Shown here: positions 45,576 through 54,347 of the stretch, piece by piece | Position numbering within the stretch: the stretch's first letter is position 1 | How the letters are laid out: each line of letters starts with the position of its first letter | Source: Desulfovibrionaceae bacterium | GTDB lineage: Bacteria; Desulfobacterota; Desulfovibrionia; Desulfovibrionales; Desulfovibrionaceae | Direction: 5' to 3' | Assembly (NCBI GenBank): GCA_028689675.1 | Contig: JAQVCS010000010.1 | Span: 1 to 64,000, forward strand | DNA length: 64,000 bases | The notes under the pieces: model-generated | Told to the model about the DNA's origin: nothing | Database searches by the model: none | The model's input: the letters and a program-made list of their open reading frames with translations, nothing else | Position numbers and translations under genes: made by a program

Positions 45576-45610
45576 TAGAGCCTTTTACCATTGAAAGTGA
45601 ACCTGCTCTA
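45576..45610. repeat. Short (35-bp) TAGAGC-ended repeat at the ykgJ-like stop codon
   Basis: TAGAGC at the left and GAACCTGCTCTA at the right with TTGAAAGTG between: it is the two ends of the 115-bp element without the middle. An almost identical copy lies at 60248-60282. Both are preceded by CCAGC. The terminal TAG on the minus strand is the stop codon of the ykgJ-like gene. Confidence 0.75.
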
Positions 45611-46384
45611 GGCCTGCGGGGCATAATAGTTGCGGCCAATAATGCCAAGGCCAAGCCTGCCCTCGGGCAAAAGGCAGAGCTTCATGCCTGCCCCGTCAAG
45701 CAGGCTTGGCAAGGCGCGCCCAAGCAAAAAGGGCAAGTTTTCTGCCGCAATGCCCCCCTTGCTGCTGCACGCAGCTCTAAAGGAATAATCATAGCGCACC
45801 AAATCGAGAAGTTGCTGCACGGCATGGGCTTGTGTGGGGCATGGCGGCACAGCCTGTGTGGTGCTTGCTTTGCTTGCGGCCTCTTCCTCCAAAGCCTGCC
45901 GCGCCAACAGCAGGCAGGGCAGCACCAGCTCAAGGGCACAGCGCTCTTCATAGGCAGCCAACACAGCAGCCCAGCCCTGCACCTGCGCGGCGGGCAAAGC
46001 CAGCAGCACCTCATGCCTTGTGGCCTGCCCTTGGGCATATAAAGCCTCCAGCGCGGCGGTATCACGGCAAAAAAGGGCACGGCACTGGGCTGGGCGGTGC
46101 TCATGAATGCCGCATAGCTTATCGGCACGGTGCAGCACGCAATGCCAAGGGTGGGCGGCCTCCCCCGTACCCGCCAGCTTGACCATTTCTGCCTTGCGCG
46201 GGCTCAGGCTGTGCTGTGCTTCATCATACGCAAGCTCACCTGCCCGCACGGTAACAAGCACACGCGGCGGCAAAAAACCCGCCGCCACAAGGGGCATATC
46301 TTCCTTTTGTAATGTTGCACCGCCCTTTTGGCAGCACAGGCCGCAACAAGAGCACTGTGCCTGCGCTTTTTCTTCTTCCTGCAT
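45608..46384 (-). CDS. YkgJ-like cysteine-cluster protein
   Basis: A 258-residue cytoplasmic protein whose N-terminus has the YkgJ cysteine motif CSCCGLCC (Cys11, 13, 14, 17, 18), with further cysteines in HCVLHRADKLCGIHEHRPAQCRALFC. This family is thought to bind zinc or an Fe-S cluster; the function is unknown. The second half is alanine-rich and not characteristic. The ATG at 46384 is chosen because GAGGGA lies six bases upstream; ATGs at 46396 and 46432 lack that. It converges with the arsR gene. Confidence 0.82.
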   Translation of the reverse strand: MQEEEKAQAQCSCCGLCCQKGGATLQKEDMPLVAAGFLPPRVLVTVRAGELAYDEAQHSLSPRKAEMVKLAGTGEAAHPWHCVLHRADKLCGIHEHRPAQCRALFCRDTAALEALYAQGQATRHEVLLALPAAQVQGWAAVLAAYEERCALELVLPCLLLARQALEEEAASKASTTQAVPPCPTQAHAVQQLLDLVRYDYSFRAACSSKGGIAAENLPFLLGRALPSLLDGAGMKLCLLPEGRLGLGIIGRNYYAPQA

Positions 46385-46883
46385 ACTTTCCCTCATAGCT
46401 GAAAAGGGGCGCAGCCTGCGCCTTTGCGCCAAAAACCTTTGGCAGTGTATTTTTTGCTTGCCTGTCTTAACAAATTATTTTTTTGTAGAGCAAATTCGTT
46501 GTGCAGCTGCCACGCAAAGGCAGGCAAAGCTGTGCAGAGCGGGGGCATATTTTTACTGTGCATCTGCTCTCATCATGCACCATACCAATGTACACTCTTT
46601 TTTTGCCAGCAGGCAACAAGCCAGCGTGCACAAACAGGGCTAAAGCATGGTAACTTTGAACATACTCGCACGGTTTCGTAAGAAATTCTTGCCGCTCAAC
46701 GCCCATGTAAGGGGGAATATACTTCCCCCTTACATGGGCTTTGAAAGTGAATCTGCTCTAAAGTACACAGAGCAGCGTGCAAGAGCAAGCCTTGCTGCCC
46801 TTGACAGAGCCCTGCGCTCCATCTAAAGCTAAGAAGCATTTTGCTCCTTTTTGGGGGGCTGTATTTTCATCTTGGAGGAAGTG
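46385..46883. other. Gene-free region upstream of speA
   Basis: About 250 bp without recognisable features are followed by a dispersed repeat (46641-46760) and then 120 bp ending in the GGAGG ribosome site of speA. No promoter with a consensus match was seen. Confidence 0.4.
46641..46760. repeat. Dispersed TAGAGC-type repeat, about 115-bp class (copy 3)
   Basis: Starts TAAAGCATGGTAACTT, contains GGTTTCGTAAGAAATTCTTG, then a long hairpin CCCATGTAAGGGGGAA...TTCCCCCTTACATGGG, and ends GAATCTGCTCTA. Collinear with 32090-32205 and 2732-2845. Confidence 0.8.
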
Positions 46884-48803
46884 GTGGCAAAAAGTCGTGT
46901 TTTGCAGCAATGGCGTCTGGAAGATTCCATAGAACTCTATGGCATACGCAGCTGGGGCGCTGGTTTTTTTGATGTTTCTGATAAGGGCGAAGTTATTATT
47001 TGCCCTCAGGGCAAGGGGCGCGGGCCGCAGGTAAGCATGATGGACGTAATTAGCGGCCTTAAAGACCGCGGCTATGATATGCCCGTATTGCTGCGCATTG
47101 AAAATATTCTTGATTCGCGCATTTCGCGCCTGCATGAATGCTTCCGTAAAGCCATCCACAAGCTGGGCTATCAGGGGCAGTATCGCGGCGTTTTCCCTAT
47201 CAAGGTGAATCAGCAGCAGCAAGTGTTAGAAAAAATAGCCCAATTTGGCAGTAAATATCATCATGGTATGGAAGTAGGCTCTAAGGCCGAGCTTATTGCC
47301 GCCGTTTCACAATTTTGCGATAAAGAAGCCTGTCTTATCTGCAATGGCTATAAAGACGAGGAATTTATTGACCTTGGCTTGCAGGCCATGCGCATGGGCT
47401 TTAACTGTTTTTTTGTGCTGGAAATGCCGGGTGAGCTTGACCTTATTTTAGAGCGCGGCGCACGCATGGGCGTCAAACCCAATATTGGCGTGCGTGCCAA
47501 GCTGGCCGTAAAAGCAGGCGGGCATTGGACAGAATCGGGCGGCGAGCGCTCTACCTTTGGGCTTTCACCAGCGCAAATTGTGGACGTTATTGACAAGCTC
47601 AAAGATATGGGCATGCTGGACTGCCTCAAACTCTTGCACTACCACTTAGGCTCGCAAGTGCCCAATATTCGCGACATACGCACCGCGGTAACCGAGGCCG
47701 GGCGCTTGTATATGGAGCTGGTGGCAGAAGGTGCTGCAATGGGCTATTTGGATTTGGGCGGCGGGCTGGCTGTAGATTATGACGGCTCGCATACCAATTA
47801 TGTTTCAAGCCGCAACTACCACCTTGACGAATATTGCACAGACGTCGTTGAAGCTGTCATGACTATTCTCGATGAGCGTGACGTACCCCACCCGCATATT
47901 ATTACCGAATCGGGGCGCGCCACTGTGGCCTATTATTCTGCCCTGCTGTTTAATATTTTAGATTACAGCGTGGTAGAAAGCGGCACTCTGCCCGAAACCC
48001 TGCCCGAAGACAGCCCCGAAACCGTGGTGAACCTGAAGGAAGTATATAATTCCATCAGTCTGCGTAACCTTCAGGAATGCTACAACGACGCCATTTATTA
48101 CCGTGATGAAATGCGCCAGCAATTTTCTGCTGGGCAGGTGAACCTGCGCCAGCGCACTTTGGCCGAGCATTTTTTCTGGGCAATCATCAAGCGTATCAGT
48201 CAGGAAAAATCGCGCCTCAAGCATGTGCCCCGCGATTTGGAAGGCATTGATGCCAACCTTGCCGACATTTATTATGCCAATTTCAGCGTGTTTCAGTCGC
48301 TGACCGATTCATGGGCTATTGACCAGCTTTTCCCTGTTATGCCGCTGCACCGCCTTGCCGAATGCCCCACGCAGCATTGCATTATTTCTGATATTACCTG
48401 TGATTCTGACGGTAAAATTGATAAATTCATTGACCCACAGGGCATGAAATCTACCCTAGAGCTGCACCGCCTTAAAGAAGGCGAAGAATATTATATGGGC
48501 GTGTTCCTTGTGGGGGCGTATCAGGAAACCTTGGGGGATTTGCATAACCTTCTGGGCGACACGCATGTGGTTTCCATACGCATTCATGAAGATAACAGCT
48601 ATGAATATGTGCGTGAAATTCGCGGTGATACCGTGGCGGATGTGCTTTCGTATGTGGAATATGACCCGCGCCGCATTTTAGAAGATATTCGCGCGGCTGC
48701 TGAAGCCGCTGTGCGCGAAGGGCGCATTACCCCCTCAGACCGCTTTGAAATTCTGCAATCATTTGAAGATGGCCTGCGTGGCTATACCTATTTTGAACGC
48801 TAG
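46884..48803 (+). CDS. speA: Biosynthetic arginine decarboxylase SpeA
   Basis: A PLP enzyme of 639 residues that decarboxylates arginine to agmatine for polyamine synthesis. The PLP lysine is Lys107 in GVFPIKVNQQQ; LHYHLGSQVPNIR, LDLGGGLAVDYDGSH and HPHIITESGRA are the usual fold III motifs. No ATG is suitable; GTG at 46884, five bases after GGAGG, is chosen, with GTG at 46881 as alternative. Agmatine-processing genes are not adjacent. A bidirectional terminator follows. Confidence 0.94.
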   Translation: MAKSRVLQQWRLEDSIELYGIRSWGAGFFDVSDKGEVIICPQGKGRGPQVSMMDVISGLKDRGYDMPVLLRIENILDSRISRLHECFRKAIHKLGYQGQYRGVFPIKVNQQQQVLEKIAQFGSKYHHGMEVGSKAELIAAVSQFCDKEACLICNGYKDEEFIDLGLQAMRMGFNCFFVLEMPGELDLILERGARMGVKPNIGVRAKLAVKAGGHWTESGGERSTFGLSPAQIVDVIDKLKDMGMLDCLKLLHYHLGSQVPNIRDIRTAVTEAGRLYMELVAEGAAMGYLDLGGGLAVDYDGSHTNYVSSRNYHLDEYCTDVVEAVMTILDERDVPHPHIITESGRATVAYYSALLFNILDYSVVESGTLPETLPEDSPETVVNLKEVYNSISLRNLQECYNDAIYYRDEMRQQFSAGQVNLRQRTLAEHFFWAIIKRISQEKSRLKHVPRDLEGIDANLADIYYANFSVFQSLTDSWAIDQLFPVMPLHRLAECPTQHCIISDITCDSDGKIDKFIDPQGMKSTLELHRLKEGEEYYMGVFLVGAYQETLGDLHNLLGDTHVVSIRIHEDNSYEYVREIRGDTVADVLSYVEYDPRRILEDIRAAAEAAVREGRITPSDRFEILQSFEDGLRGYTYFER

Positions 48804-48829
48804 GCCGCCAGCCCCGCGCTGAACACGAC

Positions 48830-48863
48830 AAAGCCCGCTCTGCGTAAACAGCGCGGGCTTTTT
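48830..48863. terminator. Bidirectional terminator between speA and the glycosyltransferase
   Basis: Stem AAAGCCCGC (48830-48838) with GCGGGCTTT (48853-48861) and a following T-tract; the flanking genes converge. Confidence 0.85.
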
Positions 48864-49016
48864 ATGTGCTCTTGTGTGTACTGTATTTTTGCCGCTGGTG
48901 CAGCACGGCAAGCCTTGATAGCCTTTGGGCACGTCAATCACAGGCTTTTTTATGCTCTTGCACCGCGCGTCCAGACAGCAGGGCTTTCCTGTTGCCGCAG
49001 GTGCAGGCTTTTGCCC

Positions 49017-50099
49017 CTATTCCACTACAGCGGGCTGCCCTGTGGCAGGAATAAAGCCGTGGCGTATAAAATGGTCTGTCAGCCCAAATACAGCATCATT
49101 GCCACAAAAATTTCCTTGTGCAATAGCGGCTTTCAATTGCGGCAAGCTGGCTTCAAAATTTTCCAGCAAGGCAGGGCTAAGCTTGTTCATATCTGCCTGT
49201 ATGCCATAGCCCAGTTTTTCAATATACAGGGCATTAAAACGCTGTTCAACCATGGCCTTAATGGGCATAGTCAGCACGGGCTTGCCACAGTACAGCGATT
49301 CTGTCATCAAAGTATGCCCGCCGCCCTGCACCACATAGCTTGCGCCTTCCAGCAAATCCAAAAAGCCCTGTTCTGACTTTTTCATAAAAATTACATTGCC
49401 GTCACGGCCTTCTGTTTTGTCATAACCAAAAACATAGCAAGGGCGATGCGTGGCGCGGCGCAGAAATTCAATAAGCTTTTTATCGGTGCTGTTGCTTTGG
49501 TACACCAGCACATGCCCGTCATCACGAGGGCGCAGGGCAAGCACTTTTTCACGCAAAATAGGCGGCACCACGCGCGCTTTATAGCGCGGCAGCACAGGCG
49601 GGGCATAAAAGGCCACCAGCAAATTCTCTTGGGTAGGGCGAAAGAGGTATTTGGGCGTCAGCCCCTGCACAGCATAGTCAAGCCACATATCTATGGGCAG
49701 CTCGTGTTTGCAGCAAGTAATAATGTGCTGATGATCCAAGGTAAGGCAGGGCAGGCCAGCGCGCTCTGCCGCCCGCGGCACAAAATATTCCAAATCAGTC
49801 ATGCACACGTCTGGCTTAAATTCCTCAATCAGCGCAAGGGTCTGCTTGATATAGCGCTCTCTGTGCCACAGCAGGGGCAAGGCCTTACGCACTGTGGCGG
49901 GAAAATCCACAGAATAATGCTTGAACACCGTGCCTAAATTAGGCAGACGCCGCACAGGAAATTCGGGCGAAAGCACAGACAAAGCATCGTCATTGGCAAC
50001 AAAAAGAAAATCGTGCTGCCCCAGTCTGCGGGCTATGGTTAAGCCGCGCATGGCGTGCCCATGCCCTGTGCCGTGTATGCCGTAAAGAATGCGTGCCAT
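49017..50099 (-). CDS. Glycosyltransferase, MJ1255/VC2487-type family
   Basis: A 360-residue GT-B fold protein. The N-terminus MARILYGIHGTGHGHAMRGLTIARRL is the nucleotide-sugar transferase motif of this family, and the C-terminal half has YVVQGGGHTLMTESLYCGKPVLTMP, the GT28-like donor-binding loop. Acceptor and sugar are unknown. The ATG at 50099 follows AGGAAAG; the frame extends 33 codons further. It is downstream of the amidohydrolase gene by 155 bp on the same strand. Confidence 0.85.
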   Translation of the reverse strand: MARILYGIHGTGHGHAMRGLTIARRLGQHDFLFVANDDALSVLSPEFPVRRLPNLGTVFKHYSVDFPATVRKALPLLWHRERYIKQTLALIEEFKPDVCMTDLEYFVPRAAERAGLPCLTLDHQHIITCCKHELPIDMWLDYAVQGLTPKYLFRPTQENLLVAFYAPPVLPRYKARVVPPILREKVLALRPRDDGHVLVYQSNSTDKKLIEFLRRATHRPCYVFGYDKTEGRDGNVIFMKKSEQGFLDLLEGASYVVQGGGHTLMTESLYCGKPVLTMPIKAMVEQRFNALYIEKLGYGIQADMNKLSPALLENFEASLPQLKAAIAQGNFCGNDAVFGLTDHFIRHGFIPATGQPAVVE

Positions 50100-50254
50100 A
50101 CTCTTTCCTGTAAAAAATATCGTTATACGGCAGGGCGCGCTTGTGCCCCCTGCCCCTTGCTGCTTGTTCAGTCTGCCCCAGAAAAAGACTTTGGGCAAGG
50201 GGCAAGCGTAAAGCGGCAGGCAACAGGGCAGTAAGCGCCCTCTGCTTAAAAGCC

Positions 50255-51469
50255 CTACAGCGCGGCTTCAAGCTCAGGGGCAAGCACAGCCCAGCGCGCC
50301 TGTGCCCCAGCCGCCAGCGGCATGGCAGGCAGGTGCAAGGCCGCCGCGCCGTTCACTGTCAGCATACGCAGCAAGGCTTTGGGTGCCATACCCTGCCCAA
50401 GCAGGGCAACAGCCTCGTTTTGCACATCAAGATCACTGTTTGAGGTCAGACCATCTGTGCCAAGGCAAAGCAGCGTGCCCGATGCCGCCCAAGCCTGCAC
50501 AGGCGCCTGCCCCACGGCTAAAGCGGCATTAGAGCGCGGGCACAGGCACAGGGCAGCGCCGCTAGCCGCCACAGTGGCACGGTCTGCGGCAGTGCAATGC
50601 ACCCCGTGCACGGCCAGCGTGCGGGCAGAAAGCAAGCCCAAAGCCGCCGCATAGGGCACAGGGCGCAGGGCTGGCGCACGCCATGCTGGCGGCAGCACTG
50701 CGGGGGTGTAGAGCTCAACCAAAGCGCCATCCCCCTGCGCCAATGCTTGCTCTTCTTCAACAAATTCTGCTAGATGCAGGGCAAACACCCCGCCATGTGC
50801 GGCACAATAGGCATGGGCATCCTGCAGCACAGCCCCGTCTGTGGAATAGAGCGCATGCCCGCAAGGCCATGCCCGCCACTGCTCTTGCCTGCGTAGCGCT
50901 TGCGCCTGCGTGCAATAAGCACGGCACAGAGGCGGCCAAGGGCGCTGTTCATCAATAAAGGGCGCAGCAAAGCCAAACCATTCACAAAATGCCGTTATGC
51001 CAATGCCAGCAGCATAGGCAGCCTCACGCACAGCCTGTATGCCAAGGCCTGTATAATCCCCCACATGCACCGTGCCGCAGGCTTGCAAGGCCTGCATAGC
51101 CTGCGCAAGCACCTCTGGCGGCAAAGGCTGGCGCACTTGGGGGATAAGCGAGCGCAGCCAAGGCACAAAGCCCTGCCCCCACAATGTTTTGCCCGCCAAA
51201 TGCGAAAGCTGCACATGGCAATGCGCATTCACCAGCCCAGGAATAAGGGTAACATCGCCAAGGTCATGCACAGGGCAGCCCGCAGGCAGGCGCATGCTGC
51301 CAGCCTGCCCCACCTCAACAATGCGCCCCTCTGCCAGCAGCATTATGCCATTCTCCAGCACGGGCAAGGGCTGGTTTAGGGCGGCTATGCCACGCGCTGG
51401 CTTTTCCCCAGCCATGCAGATCATACGGCGGGCACGAATTGTCCTTGGGGGCATTGCTTGTGTGGGCAT
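50255..51469 (-). CDS. Amidohydrolase, candidate aminofutalosine deaminase
   Basis: A 404-residue metal-dependent deaminase of the TrzN/SAH-deaminase subgroup. Metal ligands visible are His83 and His85 (VNAHCHVQLSHLAG), a His in FALHLAEF, another in LAVHGVHC, and the Asp of CLGTDGLTSN. Members deaminate purines, triazines or 6-aminodeoxyfutalosine. Because mqnA, mqnC, mqnD and mqnE are in this window, deamination of aminofutalosine (MqnX-type) is an attractive role; guanine or SAH deaminase are alternatives. The ATG at 51469 gives MPTQAMPPRT. Cysteine- and alanine-rich. Confidence 0.8.
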   Translation of the reverse strand: MPTQAMPPRTIRARRMICMAGEKPARGIAALNQPLPVLENGIMLLAEGRIVEVGQAGSMRLPAGCPVHDLGDVTLIPGLVNAHCHVQLSHLAGKTLWGQGFVPWLRSLIPQVRQPLPPEVLAQAMQALQACGTVHVGDYTGLGIQAVREAAYAAGIGITAFCEWFGFAAPFIDEQRPWPPLCRAYCTQAQALRRQEQWRAWPCGHALYSTDGAVLQDAHAYCAAHGGVFALHLAEFVEEEQALAQGDGALVELYTPAVLPPAWRAPALRPVPYAAALGLLSARTLAVHGVHCTAADRATVAASGAALCLCPRSNAALAVGQAPVQAWAASGTLLCLGTDGLTSNSDLDVQNEAVALLGQGMAPKALLRMLTVNGAAALHLPAMPLAAGAQARWAVLAPELEAAL

Positions 51470-51600
51470 ACTTTCTTTGTCCTCTTTTTTCAGGCTGGGG
51501 CGGCACAAAAGCCACGCGTGGGCTAGAGTAGATGCGCATTGCACATGTCTTTCTACAAGAGCTTTGCTTACCCGTACGCGACAATGTCACGTCAAACTGT

Positions 51601-52470
51601 TTAGCGGGGCTTGCGGGCAAACTGCCCACCAGAAACATAAAAAGTATTTTCAACAATGAACAAGGCATGCGGGTCTATAGAAAAAACAATATGCTCCAAA
51701 TTTTTCAGCGCCATATTGGTGGTTACAGTAACAAGAACCTCGCGGTCATTACCAGAATATGCCCCCTTCCCGCGCAAAAGCGTTGCCCCAAAGCGCTGTG
51801 AAACAAGAATGGCTTCAGTAATGGCCTCACCATTTTCGCTGATAATCATTACAAGCTTGCGCTGGTTAAACATGCCCAGCACATATTCCAGCACCGAAGA
51901 GGAAATAAACATCATAATAATGGAAACAATGACCGCATCAAGGGACATAAATGTGCCCCCTGCTAAAAAAATAAGCATATTCACAAAAAAATTGAATTGC
52001 CCCACGGGGATATTCCAGCGCTCTTTCAGCGCCACGGCAATAATATCTGTGCCCCCAGAGCTGCCCAAGCTGCGCAGCATAATGCCGCTGCCCGTGCCCA
52101 AAATTGCCCCGCCCACAATGGCCGCATACAGTTCAGAAGAAAGAGGAATAGTAAAATGAATAAGCGAACCAAACAAGGTGGTCATAAGCGTGCCATAAAT
52201 AGTATAGGCCAAAAAACGCCGTCCAATCACAAACCACGCGGCCACATACACAGGTAAGCACAGCAGCAAATACCACAAAAGCACGGGCAAGCCGCCCACG
52301 GCATAAGAAATAAGCAGGGCAATGCCCATAAGCCCGCCAGAAAGCATACCGTGGGGCTGAATAACCGCATTCACACCCAAGGCAAACAAAAAAGCCCCTA
52401 TGGTCAGCAGCAGCAAGTTCCACCAAATAGCTTCGCTTAGGGCGCGATTATATTTATATAATGATGACAT
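51601..52470 (-). CDS. YitT family membrane protein (DUF161/DUF2179)
   Basis: A 289-residue inner-membrane protein with five or six hydrophobic segments (about 15-200) and a soluble C-terminal DUF2179 domain (ERKLVMIISENGEAI... KGAYSGNDREVLVTVTT). LGSSGGTDIIAVAL is a strong family motif. The transported or sensed molecule is unknown. The ATG at 52470 follows AAGGAAG; a TTG six codons upstream is less likely. A terminator of the upstream gene lies just before it. Confidence 0.9.
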   Translation of the reverse strand: MSSLYKYNRALSEAIWWNLLLLTIGAFLFALGVNAVIQPHGMLSGGLMGIALLISYAVGGLPVLLWYLLLCLPVYVAAWFVIGRRFLAYTIYGTLMTTLFGSLIHFTIPLSSELYAAIVGGAILGTGSGIMLRSLGSSGGTDIIAVALKERWNIPVGQFNFFVNMLIFLAGGTFMSLDAVIVSIIMMFISSSVLEYVLGMFNQRKLVMIISENGEAITEAILVSQRFGATLLRGKGAYSGNDREVLVTVTTNMALKNLEHIVFSIDPHALFIVENTFYVSGGQFARKPR

Positions 52471-52495
52471 AGGTTCTTCCTTGTGCAAAAAATGA

Positions 52496-52519
52496 AAAAA
52501 GGCGGCATACAGCCGCCTT
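52496..52519 (-). terminator. Intrinsic terminator of the TauE/SafE gene
   Basis: AAGGCGGC (52497-52504 region) pairs with GCCGCCTT around a 5-nt loop; on the minus strand it is followed by a TTTTTTCATTTTTT tract. It separates tauE-type from yitT. Confidence 0.85.
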
Positions 52520-52551
52520 CACTCGCTTGCAAAGCGTGCATGCAGCATAAT

Positions 52552-53346
52552 TTATAACGATAACAACATCTTGGTGGCAATAATCACCACAAAAAGCGCA
52601 AAGGCTCGTTTAAGCGTTTTTACAGGCAGGGAATGTGCCAGCTTTGCCCCAAGGGGTGCTGTGCAAAAACTGGCAGAAGCCAGCCCCAGCAAGGCCCATA
52701 AGTTCACAAAACCCAAGCAGCCAGCAGGCAAGTTGGGCACAGACCAGCCACCCACTATATAGCCTAGGGTGCCCGCTACAGCAATAGGAAAGCCTATGGC
52801 TGCCGATGTGCCCACGGCATGGTGCAGCGGTACATTACAAAAGGACATAAAAGGCACAGAAAGCGTGCCGCCGCCAATGCCCACAAAGCTGGAAATCAGC
52901 CCAATGCCGCCGCCCACAAGGCTTGTGCCCGTTTTGCCCGGCATTTCACGCGCGGCAGAGGGGCGGTAATTCAACAGCATTTGCACGGCCACAAAATAAA
53001 GGAAGCAAATAAAAAATACTTTCAGCAGCATGGTGGGCATGTGGGTTGCCACAAGGCCGCCCAAAAATGTGCCCACCAAAATGCCGGGGGTGATGGCCTT
53101 CCAAATATCCCAATGCACGGCACCGCGGGCATGGTGGGCGCGCGTGCTTGAAATGGAGGTAAACATAATGCTGGCAAGCGATGTGCCCAAGGCAAGCTGC
53201 TGAATATATTCGGGGTTAAAACCCTGTGCCCCAAAAACCATCACCAACATGGGTACAATAACAATGCCCCCGCCCACACCCAGCAGCCCTGCCAGCACAC
53301 CAGCCACAGCACCGCAACATAAATACACCAATAATGAAAGAAGCAT
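52552..53346 (-). CDS. TauE/SafE family sulfite or organosulfonate exporter
   Basis: A 264-residue permease with about eight transmembrane segments in two halves, each starting with a glycine-rich loop (AGLLGVGGGIVIVPML and SSFVGIGGGTLSVPFM). Members export sulfite, sulfoacetate or related anions, which would fit a sulfur-respiring organism, but specificity cannot be read here. The ATG at 53346 follows GAGGGGGGAAG. It starts 58 bp after the MobB-FeS gene on the same strand and may share its transcript. Confidence 0.9.
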   Translation of the reverse strand: MLLSLLVYLCCGAVAGVLAGLLGVGGGIVIVPMLVMVFGAQGFNPEYIQQLALGTSLASIMFTSISSTRAHHARGAVHWDIWKAITPGILVGTFLGGLVATHMPTMLLKVFFICFLYFVAVQMLLNYRPSAAREMPGKTGTSLVGGGIGLISSFVGIGGGTLSVPFMSFCNVPLHHAVGTSAAIGFPIAVAGTLGYIVGGWSVPNLPAGCLGFVNLWALLGLASASFCTAPLGAKLAHSLPVKTLKRAFALFVVIIATKMLLSL

Positions 53347-53404
53347 CTTCCCCCCCTCACACCATGGCCTGCCTGCCATACCACATGACGGCAGGTGTAT
53401 GAGC

Positions 53405-54115
53405 CTATATTTTAAAAGAAATAGTTACATTGCAGCCCGGTGTTACGCCCTTTAAGCTGCGCACCATACCCGCAATGCCCCCTTCCAGCAAGGAAGCCGT
53501 AAAAGGATTCAAGCCCACAGGCTGTCCATTCACCGTGACAGAAAAAGAAGCGTTCAGGGCGCGACAGGCTTGTGGGCTTTCTGTGCCAGCCACAATACCC
53601 GCGGCCATGCCACGGCAGCCCTCATAGCCACAAGCTTTGCAGTCAAGGCCAGGCAGGTAAAAAGCCTTTTCTGCTACCAAAGCCCCTAGGCTTTCCACCG
53701 ATTCCGCCGTAAAGGCGGGCTTGTCTGGCAGTGTAACAGAGCCCCATGTGGCAATGGCCAGCTCGGGCATCAGCTCGGCAGCTTCTTCCTCGTTATGCAG
53801 GCACAGCACGCGCGGCAAAAAATCAAGAGCCTTGCCCCCCTCCACCAGCACAATATCGGCATTCAGCACCCCAAGCATATCCTGCACAGAGCGGCGGTAG
53901 CTCCAAAAAACGGCGCTTTCGCCCTCGGCCAGCGCTGCCACATCTCTGTCTTTGGTGCGCAGGGTAAAGGTATCGGTATTAGGCAAATCTAGGCCATGGT
54001 GTGTGCATTTCACAATGCCCACACGCAAGCCCCGAGCCTCAAGCACATGCGCCAATAAAGACATCAGCGTTGTTTTGCCAGACTTTTTAAAACCAGTAAT
54101 ACTGACAGCCCTCAT
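53405..54115 (-). CDS. MobB-type P-loop protein fused to a 4Fe-4S domain
   Basis: A 236-residue protein. The N-terminal 150 residues match MobB, the P-loop GTPase helping form molybdopterin dinucleotide (Walker A GFKKSGKTT at 8-16; NADIVLVEGGK). The C-terminal part has Cys159, Cys162, Cys167 and Cys184 in DCKACGYEGCRGM...PQAC, the PF04060-type 4Fe-4S pattern. This fusion suggests redox-linked cofactor insertion into an anaerobic molybdo- or tungsto-enzyme, which is inference. The ATG follows GGAAGG. Confidence 0.85.
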   Translation of the reverse strand: MRAVSITGFKKSGKTTLMSLLAHVLEARGLRVGIVKCTHHGLDLPNTDTFTLRTKDRDVAALAEGESAVFWSYRRSVQDMLGVLNADIVLVEGGKALDFLPRVLCLHNEEEAAELMPELAIATWGSVTLPDKPAFTAESVESLGALVAEKAFYLPGLDCKACGYEGCRGMAAGIVAGTESPQACRALNASFSVTVNGQPVGLNPFTASLLEGGIAGMVRSLKGVTPGCNVTISFKI

Positions 54116-54235
54116 AATAACCTTCCTTTGTTCGGCGGCTTTCTGATAATGCGGCAGCATCAGTGCCGCGTGCACAAGGTAGCCAATTTCTTTGCCCTCG
54201 GCAAGCCCTGCCCCCTGCTTTATAAGGATAACAGC

Positions 54236-54264
54236 TTTACAGTGCCCTCCCCTGCGCGTATACT
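54236..54264 (+). promoter_or_regulatory. Sigma-70-type promoter of pyrB-pyrC
   Basis: TTTACA (54236-54241) is followed after exactly 17 bp by TATACT (54259-54264). The inferred start near 54271 leaves a leader of about 77 nt containing TACCGC-ACA-GCGGTA and a duplicated GCGGCGTC (54299-54306, 54313-54320). Confidence 0.65.
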
Positions 54265-54347
54265 AAAGGCGTTTACCGCACAGCGGTAGCCAGACCGCGC
54301 GGCGTCCGGCCTGCGGCGTCCCGCAACCTTAACCCCACCGCACATTC

